DNA from: Manduca sexta
Lineage: Eukaryota > Arthropoda > Insecta > Lepidoptera > Sphingidae
Assembly (NCBI RefSeq): GCF_014839805.1
Contig: NC_051141.1
Span: 16,376,777-16,440,776 of the forward strand
DNA length: 64,000 bases
Direction of reading: 5' to 3'
The notes beneath the pieces are model-generated. The model ran no database searches. It worked only from the letters and a program-made list of their open reading frames with translations, and was not told where the DNA came from. The position numbers and the translations under genes were made by a program. The stretch's first letter is position 1; the number at the start of each line of letters is the position of its first letter. Shown here piece by piece: positions 46,323-58,100 of the stretch.

Positions 46323-46632
46323 GCGTCGATAGACTAGTTGGGTGTGGAAAAGTCTGACGAGACGAATGTCCGCAGGTTCAAATCCCAAGGGCACACACCT
46401 CTGACTTTTCTAAAATTATATGTGCATTCTTTGTGAACTATTGCTTGCTTTAACGGTAAAGGAAAACATCGTGAGAAAACCTGCATACCTGATAAGTTCT
46501 CTATAAGAATTTTGAAGGTGTGTGAAGTCTACCAATCCGAACTAGACCGGCGTGGTGGACTAAGGCCTAATCCCTCTCAGTAGTAGAGGAGGCCCGTGCA
46601 ATGGGACATTATATAAAACAGGGCTGATATTA
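46323..46632 (+). repeat. SINE-C copy, best preserved
   Basis: CGATAGACTAGTTGG (A-box-like), GTCCGCAGGTTCAAATCCC (B-box-like), AGGGCACACACCTCTGACTT, GAAGTCTACCAATCCG, CTAAGGCCTAATCCCTCTCA, GTAGAGGAGGCCCGTGC and a GGGCTGATATTATTTT end. It was probably tRNA-derived. Confidence 0.85.
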
Positions 46633-46683
46633 TTTTTATAAAAGTATATAATATATTATATACTCGCATGGACCGCAACTGGA

Positions 46684-46923
46684 CTGCCTCGGTGGCGTAG
46701 TTGTATTGCACGTCCGGTACAATAGCGCTCTGAGGTCCTGGGTTCGAATCCCGGGTCGGGCAAAGTGATATTTGGGTTTTTCTGCTCAGTATCAGCCCGG
46801 AGTCTGGAATTTGTGCCCGATATGGCGATAGGCTCGCCCCCTATAACATCATGGGACGGAACATACTTGGCGAAAAGTGGGTGCCCTAGTTGCGCCTCTG
46901 CATACCCCTTCGGGGATAAAATG
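46684..46923 (+). repeat. SINE-A copy, best preserved
   Basis: The tRNA-like head is TGCCTCGGTGGCGTAGTTGT with a B box GGTTCGAATCCCGG. The body reads GGGTTTTTCTGCTCAGTATC, CCCGGAGTCTGGAATTTGTG and GCGATAGGCTCGCCCC. The tail reads GCATACCCCTTCGGGGATAA. It makes a good reference copy for the family. Confidence 0.9.
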
Positions 46924-46949
46924 CGTGAAGTTATGTATGTATGTATGGA

Positions 46950-47130
46950 CCGCAACGGGCCACAAATATAAACAGATTTGTACGTGGTGTTTAGAGGTGG
47001 AAAACGTGTGCTGTGTGTCCTGTGCTGACTCAGCCGCTGGGTACGCACAGCTGCTGACCCCGGCTTGTGCACCCACCCGCGACACACTCCGTCTACCAAC
47101 TTGACAAATGCGACATCCCTCACTTCTAGT
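46950..47130. other. GC-rich block of unknown nature
   Basis: Base composition differs from the flanks. It is open on both strands over some 60-90 codons, with no recognised motif. It directly follows a SINE-A copy. It could be a 5' exon or promoter island for the ferlin gene, or an old repeat. Confidence 0.3.
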
Positions 47131-47219
47131 CTGCACTACACAACCACACCCATCACGAAAAGGCAGGGTTACATCAGAAGGTAGTAAAAGTATAAAAGTT
47201 GAGTTTTGATTAATGTGTT

Positions 47220-47430
47220 AAACATTGAAGTATATTCTATAGACACGAACGTCCATGTAAACTATTTGTTCAAAATCTGTACTAAAATGGCAACCGAAAC
47301 GTCACTATTATTACCTATTTATTCTCCTGAACAACGAATAATTGTGCTTGTTTGGCTAATATTTTTATTTACATCCAGGTTTACACTTAGACTCGAGTTC
47401 TTATATTATGAGCGCCACTCCGTACGCACA
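47220..47430 (+). repeat. Dispersed repeat family G, copy 2
   Basis: Closely matches 9218-9440 in order and orientation, from TTCTATAGACACGAACGTCC to TTAGACTCGAGTTCTTATAT. Confidence 0.7.
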
Positions 47431-47679
47431 AACACGCTGTCAATGTTAAATTACACTAAAATAATAATGCTTGTCTGCTGATAACTCCAGTATTAGAACA
47501 GATTATGGCACAATTTAAATCATATTTAATGAACAAACTTAAATGCAATCCATTATAAATGAACAATATTTACCTAAATAATTATTAAATAATTTTGGTG
47601 TATAGAAGTAACTTAATATTATAATAGAATGACCAAAACAACACGTGTGCTAGTGGTAGGATAAATTTTATAACCGCCC

Positions 47680-48255
47680 GCATAGCGACCGCCGTACATA
47701 AGTGTTAAAACCCGCCATAGTGGCCCACGTAAGTGTGTCGCGTTCTGGGATCAGCCTGTGTGTCCGGTTCCAACAAGTCGGCATAATAGGGTACAGGACT
47801 CATTTTTGTTCTTTATTATTATCAAATATTTACATAATATAAATTATAACACAGAAGGAATTATTAAAATCCGGTAAAAAATCAACAAGTTATAAGTCTT
47901 TGAATTTCGGTGGAAGGGGTAATTAACAAGAAACAGAAAAGAGACGAAATATCTACATGTGACTGCATCGGGCATTACGACGCGTGCGAAAAAAGAGATG
48001 AAGCGATATCCCCACATCGCGCCCACTTCTGCACGTTACAATATTTTAAATATGAATTACTCGCTCATTTTTTTAACCAATTGTTATGCAGTTTTCGCAG
48101 GAGTGCTTCTTTTTCGTATTATTAACCATTACATATAGAATAATGTACAAAATCAAGCATAGGCCGGTCCCCTATTGTGTCGACTGTCGATGGGTAATCA
48201 TTTCTCGTCAGTCGACATTCTATTGGACCTCACTCTACTTACCATCAAGTGTAGT
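47680..48255 (+). repeat. Dispersed repeat family E, copy 2 (split by MITE-1)
   Basis: AAAACCCGCCATAGTGGCCC to AGTCGGCATAAT, then MITE-1 at 47788-48173, then TGTGTCGACTGTCGATGGGT to CTTACCATCAAGTGTAG. Confidence 0.8.
47788..48173 (-). mobile_element. MITE-1 copy 3, nested in family E
   Basis: 386 bp and the reverse complement of 38224-38607. Terminal inverted repeats are AGGGTACAGGAC and GGCCGGTCCCCT, flanked by AT on both sides. The uninterrupted family E reads CATAATTG at this point. Confidence 0.85.
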
Positions 48256-48958
48256 GGGGGCACTTTGTCATGAGCGTATAAAAAAACACAAATAAATGGA
48301 GGGTAAAAATAGATTTAGTTAGCACTTGGTTAATTTTTTTTTCCATACTTCCAAATAGGATCGCACTGTGTTGATTATGCAATAATAAATCAGTGCAAGA
48401 CGGGCACCACTAAATATTCTTTTTACAAAGAAATTAAATAATAGGAACGATGCAAAATAAATCGTAAATAGTGTCTAACACTGCTAATGCTTACAATCAG
48501 TATAATATACGTTTAAGAACTAATCGAGTTACTTTGAATAATTCTTAGAATGCATTACATACGTATGTTCAAGATTTATCGATTAAATACTTCAGGTGCC
48601 AGAGAAGTATTTGTTTTTCATGACGTAGGCGATATGGGGTTAAAATAAATACTTCACATAATAATATAAATGTCATTCGTGAACGACATATTTTCTAGTA
48701 ATTGTATTAGAACAATTGTATTTAATGTGAAAGTTTTAAACCTGTTAATAAAATAGATCAAGACATTTTACATACATTTCCCTATTGCCTTTAAAAACAA
48801 AATATATTAACAAAACTTTTTCCACAAGCCTATTAATATAATGTATCTTTTGTGGTCTCAACCTATAATAAAGACTGCAGGGATATGTCACCCATTTAAA
48901 ATACTAAATTCGTCCCTATTACATTCTTATTTAAACCATCATAAAGACCGTGAGTCCA

Positions 48959-49171
48959 TCAGTAGAGCTCATTAAACGCCATGGGGTGATGCGGAGTGTG
49001 GACACGAAGATCGTCAATCGGCTGTAGCGAGTCGGACATGAGCATGCTGGGGCCCACTGACGGGGGCGGGATCCCCCCAGCTACTAGGGACGCGGAGTGG
49101 CCTGGAGTTCCGTTGGTTTCTTGCCTCATTATATTCCTGCGCCATTTTGCGCGCGCGTTTTGGAACCATAC
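48959..49171 (-). other. ap: apterous last exon: homeodomain end and C-terminus
   Basis: Starts in phase 0 with VWFQNARAKWRRNIMRQE (recognition helix), then a Pro/Ser/Gly-rich tail of about 50 residues ending PMAFNELY and TGA. The intron before WFQN is the usual position in this gene class. Confidence 0.95.
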
Positions 49172-52100
49172 CTTTGAATGTTAGTCAGAATTAGTATATT
49201 TTGTCGATTTAGGTATTATAACAGCACTTTATGAAGACAGTCAAGATTATTATCGTAGAAAAATGTGTTGAGAATAAAATATGTTGTATTGTAAGTGATG
49301 TAAATGTAAAAGATTCAGTCTCCTTGCCAACAGGTAATTCGAATGCCAATAACAACGTGGATTATACAAAATTTAGTTATTTATATAATCCGCTGTAAAC
49401 TAAAGACCGAACTGAATTGAATTGACTGGGAGACCAATCCTTTAGTCCTTAAAAAGACTAAAGATGACGATCTGAATTGAATTGAGTGGGAGACCTATCT
49501 TTTAGTCTTTAAAAAGACGCTTAAAAAGACAAAAGATGATAATTTTGTCACTCACCTGCAGCACTCTCTTAGAAAGTCCAGTCTTCTGTGCCAGCTGTTT
49601 CAAGTCTTTAGCATCCGGGTTCTGGTTGATGGCGAAGTAAGACTTCATGGTCCTCAGCTGATGATGCTTGAAGCTGGTGCGCATGCGCTTCGTACGTTGT
49701 GTATGACCGGTGACACTACCAGGGGACGCCACGGAGGAGTCGTATGCCAAGGACTCCATGGAAGAGGATAGGTCGCCACGATGTATGATTTCTGCCACCA
49801 AAGAGATTATAGATCTGAATATAATGGTAGAAGAATCTATAAAATTAGTTGGAGGGTCGATTATGAAAGAGTAGGCTTGTGTAGTTATCAATGCACGGCT
49901 GCTGGTAAGAATTAGGGGTTATTCCATTGCAAAAAAGTGTGGAGTAACCTATTGTAAGCCAATCCGAAAAAATACCATCTCGATTTTAATTTGTAATTGT
50001 TAAAAATCAGCAATCGTAACTATTGTTGTGACCTGTTTAAGGCAACCATGCCAACTTTTGAGGCTAATTTAAGATTCAGGACCCTAGTTCGGGATCCACT
50101 CCATTGAGATGGTTGATACCTCTTTGATTAAATAGTTTTTAGCGCACAGAATCCAGCAAAGGCAATTGAAATGAGTGGAGATGCTACCTGTATTGTCTTG
50201 TTTAACAAAATTTTAAAAACAAAAGAGACAAATGCCAGGCTTTGTGACTGAAACCCAAAGAGTAGAGTGTTAAAGCATATACTGAAGTAAAACTGTGATG
50301 AATATGTAGAGGATAGCGTTAAGTAAGAAAGCACTACGCTTGGGCTTCACACAGTCAGCATACACCCTACAAAGTGGTGACCCCAACGTGTTGATGACCA
50401 CCGCCACACTTACACTTGACTCATAGATCCAAAACACTAATATGTTCGCAATATAATATTTTTAATATTCCTATTATATTAATACAACTGCAAATAGATA
50501 TTGATTTGATTTACACAAATAAATTCAGCTACAACGTCTATCCTAGCCAGTAATGATAAAACAACTTGCTTCCTTCATTTCCTAAGCCACATCCTCAGTT
50601 TTTAGTTGGCACTGTGAACGTCAGGTGCGGAGGTTGCGGTCTGAGATGGAATCTTTTTGCCAACACCAGGCAGTCGCCACCGTGGTTCCGTTGCGGTGGA
50701 CAAACGTAATTCGACCGACAATAAAAAAATATCCACGGATTTGAAAGTTGGTGAAATGTTGTTACGTTCGAAATTTGAATTCTTTTTTTATATTGGCACG
50801 TTATAGTTTACTTTTACAAAGGCATTGACTGTATTTCAAATAGAATTTTTGTCCATATATTTTCTCTATAACTTGCCTCACCCGTCTGATTCACAAAGGT
50901 TTAAAGTGATTGCCCTTATCTGCTTTATTACCGGCCAAGAACATATTTAACTACTTAAGGACAAAAAAGGAATTCCAATTTCCAAGCTGCAAAAGTGACA
51001 AGAATTTAACGATATTACAAACAATTTAATACCATTTTCGTTATAAACATCCACACAACTGTCAGAAGATAACGAACTAACATCGAACGCGTGCTCATTA
51101 GACAGAAAAAAAATACGAAAACAGAAAACATTTTCGAAAACGCGTCGGGCCACAGGCGCAGCCTCGCACCACTGTCAAAACAAATAACGAATTGATGAAT
51201 GGTCCGATAATTCCTATTCGGATATAGTAATGGTCTAACCAGAAAAAAACATTAATTTCTCGAAACCGGACCCAACGGTGCAGATCCGACCTAATTATTA
51301 AATTTCTAATTAAATATTTGTCCGCATGTTAAACTGAAGGGTGCCCACTGGGCGGTTCGCTGCGGCGGTGTTTTTTTTTAAAAACTTTTTATGCCAGTGT
51401 TTTTCGTGTTAGTATTATTTATAGTTAATAGAAATAAATTAAGCTCATAATCTGATAACGTAATGGTTTAGAATTTGAGATTAGAATAAAAAAATATTAT
51501 AATTTGTTGTTTAATAATGTATGCTGGCTCATTTTCACGTTGTAAGTGAATAATAAAATGTGGTGAAGTGAGTGTTGTAGATTTGAGGTTTTATTTTTGT
51601 TATTTGAGGTTGTAGATTTGAGGTCAGGTTTGGTACCCGTTGTGCTTGGTAAAATTAAAATATGCAAATGTTTAGTATAGTTGGTAGAATTCATAACCAA
51701 AACTAATATTAGTTGTCATCTCCAGAATACTTTGAATATTTGGTTAGATATCTCTTCAAAATATACATTTAACGAACCCAAGACCGCTCAAATCATTAAT
51801 ACAATATCCATAGATCATGCGGCACTAAGTCTCATACATCTTTCAAATCAGCTCTTTTTTCTATGTCTTTAAGCCTAATTTTCGAAAAAAACTGTCGATT
51901 TAGTCAATTAGCCAGCCGTTCATTCGTCGATATATATTTATATATTTATATATTTCAGTGCAGTATGCTAAAGTCAAAATAATTATCGAATATTTATTCG
52001 AAACGTTGAAACACAAAATTCTTATGAATAAAATACATAATAATTATGTTCAAAATGGAAACCCAATTTTGTATGAAAACTTATTGAAAAGTCGTAATAT

Positions 52101-55100
52101 TGATGCAAAAATATTTTTCGGGTGTGACGTCGAACGTCGTCGCAGACGGACAACCAGACAACAATCAACTAAATTACAATCAAAAATGAACTTTATGCGG
52201 TTGTCACACAGTTGTTATCGCCTGTTAAGCCGTTAAATTATTATTAACGTTTTTAAATTTGTATTTAATTACGAATTGCAATATCAACCGTATATAAAAG
52301 TGAGAAAGTTGATTTTCTATAGTAGTTCATTCTAAGCCTTACCCGATTGTTAAAATTTGCCTTTGATTATAGAGATTTTTAGGCTCGTAATCTTTATAAA
52401 CTATATATAAATACGTACATATGTATGTATTATAATTAGTTGTAGGTATATCTAATCAAAATACCACTGAAATAAATTACCCAACGCTGACTAAAATCAC
52501 CCATGCATTTCCGATTCACATTCTTAATAAAAATGGTCTCATTAACCTAGTCTCCCCAACATAACCGACACCAACATAAAATGCCACAAACATAAACTAA
52601 AATTTCCGTCAATAAAACCACACAGTATCTACTGAAAGTTAAATACATTTTATTTTTATAATCGAAATTAACATGTTACCGAATTGTAAAAAAAGTTTGA
52701 TTCCACTAAAAAAGCTGAATAATAAAGCATCCGAGCTATAAACCCTTCAATACTAACGATTGGCTGTAAAAAAAGTAAGGGAGCCATGCGGCAGTGCGCG
52801 TTTTATTGCACTTGTAGGCGCCGCTTTACTTGTGCCTCGAGTTATAAGCGGTAGCGGTAGCGACAGCGAACAGCGATTTTCTTTTTTCGTGCACGTGTAA
52901 CGCTGAGTAAGTTGAGTGGTCTCCTAGTGCCAGTTATCAAAGTTATGCTGGCTTGTCCTATTGTAATGTAATCTAAAGGTTATGTATTAAATACTAAAGC
53001 CATTTTGGTTGATTAAATACTTTGTTTAACTTAAGTGAAATAGCACTTATTATCGTAATTTAAATTACTCTACAAATACTTAATTACAGGAGGACTAAGA
53101 TAATATTTTACGGAAAATGCGACTTGCAATTTTTGTTCTTTGTATTCGAGCCACTGTCTGACAGTCACTTGAAATACCACATTTATTTCCTAAGTGGTGT
53201 ATATTAATATGCTGATAATAATCACGTTTAAAACTAGGTACTGATATTTAAAACAGATAGAAACAGCGAAATGTTAACCCGCTGTGTCAACCAAAATCCG
53301 CCCTCGCTGTCTCCTCTGTCTTAAACCTTAAAATAATAAAATTTTAGACATTGTAAAAGAAAGACGATGAGTCGAAAGCTGCCAGGCCAGTAGGTATGCG
53401 ACGTATAGTTGTCACTATCAAATCAAAGCCGATACTCACGAAACAAATTGTGCCCGTCTCTGTTTGGGAGTATAGTGGCGTAGTTGTAATCTTACACCGT
53501 ATGAGTGCGACTACCTCGCTGAGGTCCTGGGTTCGAATCCCGGGTCGGGCCAAAATAAGTGTGAATGGGTTTTGCCATCTTAAAAAGTCAGTTTCTGCTC
53601 GGAGTCAGGAAGCTGGCGGTATACCTCCGTGTCTCGGAGAACACGTAAAGCCGTTGGTCCAGCGCCTGATCTCTCTCCAGTCATGTCAGATTGCCGTCTC
53701 ACTGAACTATGGGAGTCAGGAACAAAGTGCACCTATGTAGCGTACACACTTATGCACTATATATCCTGCGTACTTGGCTGATCTCCCTTGAGATTGACCG
53801 CCGAGGCCGAAATTTGGTTAGGAAGGAATCATTAATCAGTACGCGCTTTACACATACAAACGCCGATATATTTAAAAGTTTGTTACAATCAGACAATAAG
53901 ACATTTAACAGTAAAGTTATAGACCCGACATTAGAATCAAATTTGAGCTCCAAAATTATCACCAATTAGTAATAAGTCATTGTCTTATTTGAAATGTCCG
54001 TGTTCCAAGAGGTCACAGCGATTTTAGTGAAAAAATGCATAATATAAAACACATAAATAGAAAATATGATAATGTACGTATTAAAAAAGTGCAAATCACA
54101 ATATGGAATAAATATGAAGTATTTTACATTGATGTTTTGCTATTTCATGGTAGATAGAGTAACCATCCCACAAGCGCATAATTTATGTATGACTATCTTC
54201 TCAATGTCCTGTCTATATCACTTTAGAAATCTGTGTACAACCATACTAAATAGCACATAACGTCACTATTTGCGTACAATTTTGATTCCAATTAACCTTT
54301 GTCACATCACACATCACGCCATTATCTTCGAAGGGGCAGGCAGAGGTGGAACCAGGTTATTTTTCGCAGAGTTCTCCGTCCAATTATATAGTAGGGGGCG
54401 ATCTTATAAAAATATCGGGCGCAAATTCCAGACTCCGAGCTGACAGTGTGTAGAGAAAACCAATATAAATGCCCGATCTGGAATTGGAACTTAGGTCTTC
54501 AAAGCAATTTCATACCGCGCATGTAATAACTCGCCACCTAGGCAGTATCTCAAATTTAGAAACACAAACAATTGCCTCTCAAAAAGAAAGTGATACAACA
54601 TATCTTGCTGTTCGAATTGGTTCATTCTATTAAACATTTAATCCAGTGGAGTAACTTTGCTATAAAAAATAAATTACCTGAGCTGAAGGCTGAACAACGA
54701 ACCTTTGAAATCGACCTTCGAATGTCCGCAGGTTCAAATCCTAAGGGTACACACCTCTAACTTTTCTAATATTATGTGTGTATTCTTTGGGAATTATCGC
54801 TTGCTTTAACGGTGAAGGAAACCATGGTGAAGGAACCTGCATACCTAAGAAATTCTCTATAAGAATTTTGAAGGTGTGTAGTCTGCTAATCCGCACTAGG
54901 GCAGCGTGGTGGACTAAGGCCTAATCCCTCTCAGTAGCAGAGGAGGCTCGTGCCCAGCAGTGGGACAGTATATAATACAGGGCTGATATATTATTATATG
55001 GAATAAATTGCGTAGACCTTTGTTCCAATTTTGTAATCATATTTGCGGTATTCGACTACTCTTTAGAACCAACCGTAAGCTCTATAAACACTACTGATTC

Positions 55101-58100
55101 AATAGGTAATCAAAAACTGTACTTTACTTTTCAAACAGTTATGTCATTAAAATCTCTTAGAAAAGAAACAATAAACTAACCAATACAATACAATAAAATA
55201 ACTGTCTACGAACAATCGTCTTAATTGAGTCTATAAAAAGTCTAAACGTTTAGGGAATCAGCTGGCTCCAAAAAAAACATTTGGTATGCCAACATTTGGA
55301 TGTGATTCAATAGATTGTATAGTTAATTTGTTCTTATTCTTTATGATTTTTAGTAAATCCAGCATACAAGATTTTTTTGTTATTTATTGAAGAATTAGAC
55401 GAGCATGCCGCTCGCCTAATGAGCAATACGGGTACTCTAAATAGTATTGACACCATACAAAACTTTGAATTACAAAGTACTGCGTGGAACTCAAGTGCGC
55501 TCGTCACTCTTAAACATAAGATGTTAAGTTTCATAATGGCCAGTATTTTTTTTCAAGGTAACTTGACTGAACTCTACCCGGTCGTAAGCATGATGCCGTC
55601 TACATAAATTATCGAATGACAACAGATGGCTATCTCAAGCCATTCGACACAACGTTACCGGCCTAAAATGCTTCTTACCAGCAAGGAGACAGAAAAAGAA
55701 AGCGCTTATATTTTAAGTTAGACTTCTAGCAATACATCGGTGAAACCTACACTCAATTTAATGCAGTAGTTGTAACGTGATGCCTGTACACACATACAGA
55801 CAGACAAAAAAAGCTTCAGTTGCTTTAATAAAGTTCGCCCATATCGATTTCTTTTTTATATTTATAATGTATATACATAGGCCTACAATTTTATTATTAA
55901 CTATACTATACATTCGTCACTCAACAAAAATAACTAAAACGAATAACTCAAAACAAAACCATCATTTTCCATCCCTCGAATCATAAATCAACTAACCCTT
56001 CCAAATAATTTTACACACGCCGCGTCTAGTGTTACCTCAATCGATATTAAGATATTCGATAAGACACGTAGTAACTTATCGAGTACCCTTAGTTCTTATT
56101 ATAGCCGTCACGCGCGCACATTGAGTGGCGCTGTTGTGCCAACAGAGTCGGCGGGAAAACCGCGGCGAACACGCGTCCGTGATCAAGATAGAAAGTTAAT
56201 TTGATTTATTAAAATTCGAAGGGGCTCTGGTCTGATATTAGTGTGGTTAGCGGGGCAATAGATATTTATTAGTCTTACCTTATTACTTACTATTTTAAAT
56301 TCGATTTTTTGTGGAAATGTTTAGATGTTTGTTACAATTAAACGCAAAAACGTCTGAACGGATTTGCGTGAAATTTGGCACATGGATAGACCATTTTCTA
56401 AATTAACGCATAGGCTTTTTATCCCGGTAATTGTTCCCATCAGAAACAATTAAAATTAAATAAAGAGTGCCTTGTGTCTAAGATTGCTATTTTTATTTAG
56501 AGATTTTGAACACGGAATAGGCTTTTCACGCAGGCGAAGCCGCGAGCAATATTATAATATCTAGTAATTGACATATTTACGTAAATAGTTATAATTAGCT
56601 AAACATGGCGAGTATATTCCATATGTAGATCCCATTTCGACCGAATAAGTACCAGGTGCGAGGATCACATAAGAAAAAAAACTTAGTTTTAGGTTATTAA
56701 ATAAGAACAATCATATTAACTAATTTTGTTAGGCTTGGATCGACAAAACGTATACGAAACACATTATTTTTAACATAGAAATAAAATCAGAGATTCAAAA
56801 ATTTAAAAATACTTCAATGAAGAAGCCACTCCACTGATAGTAGACACAATTTCCCATAAACGGTAGAAGAACCAACTGACTTTGATATTACAAAGAATTA
56901 CTCTGGTGGTAAGATATATTTTATATCCACCCGAATAGTGACCACTGTACACAATTTTTTAAAACCCGCTATAGTGGCCCACCTAAGTGTGTCGCGTTCC
57001 GGTATCAGTCTGTGTATATCGGTTTCCAACAGGCCGGCATAATTGTTGCGACTGCTGAGGGGTAATCATCTCTCGTCAGTCGACATGCTGTTGGATCCCA
57101 CTCCACTTACCATCAGGTGCAGTGTAGACTTTGCTGTGCCCTTATTAAAAACTTTATAGACTACGGCGTTTCAACCTATAAAACATTACTGATTAGTGGC
57201 AGAAATAGACAATGCGGAGATACATAGTCGAATTTGCATATCGAAAGATTTACCACAGACAAGTCAATTGCTTTAATAATCAAAAAGGTGCTCAAAAACC
57301 AAGTATAAAAACCTCTCGCTTTGAACACCAAGGTCTTGTTTATTTAATGGAAGGCAAAATATTTTATAGGTACGAATATCAGTAGCCCCGTTCAAAGCGG
57401 AGTCAAAAGATTTCATATAAATATAAACGCACCAACTCCAGTCATTTGGCCTTTGATCGTTTACGCGCGTTCCATACAAAGTAAATTAAATCCTTCACTT
57501 ACTTACGCACTCGTGATTTTACTCACTATCCGATAAAAGCTAATTGTTTAAGCAACATTGTGGACAAGTCGAATTGTATGGTCTCTTCATACCTAATCAT
57601 CGTACTGTCCATTCTAACGTAATAAAAAATTATATCTAAGAACTTGAATAAATCCCTCTAAGCCGAATTTCGGCCGGGCCGCCGATCGGAGATCAGCCAG
57701 GGACGCAGGAGATATATTGCACAAGCATGTGCGCAATACACAGGTACACTTTCTGTTCCACTATTATAGAACGGTGAGACGGCAATCCAACATGATCGGA
57801 GAGAGATCAGGCGCAGGACCTGGACTTCTCGGAAGTTTCACACAGCCAACGTGCTCATTCCGATCTGCGACCGCAATCCAACTTGTTGTCTAGCCAAAAT
57901 TATTTTAGCCCGACCCGGGATTCAAACCCAGGGCTTCAGCATACCGTGCACTCTAACTATGGCACCGAGGCAGTCAAAGTCGTACAAAATTTACAATTTT
58001 TTCTGATATTTCGTATAAGATAATATTATATTCCCAGTAGGCATGCAACAAATGCTCGGTCATACGCGACATGGCTATATCTTCCAATTGACTTATGTCT

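Larger units (their letters stand above)
42455..48958. other. Region between ferlin and apterous
   Basis: This should contain the ferlin promoter and any further 5' exons (a C2A domain, if present) as well as the apterous 3' end. I read the minus strand for C2A text (an ILVDF or NPxWNE-type block) and did not find it. It holds the foldback MITE (44953-45211), SINE-C, SINE-A, a GC-rich block (46950-47130), family G and family E split by MITE-1. Confidence 0.5.

Noticed and set aside
46656..47136. Long overlapping open frames on both strands
   Set aside because: Most of the length is the SINE-A copy at 46684-46923, read through. Open frames in this element are incidental.
56100..56170. Possible insulator (CTCF-like) site around GAGTGGCGCTG
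   Set aside because: Only the GTGGCGC core fits; most other consensus positions disagree.
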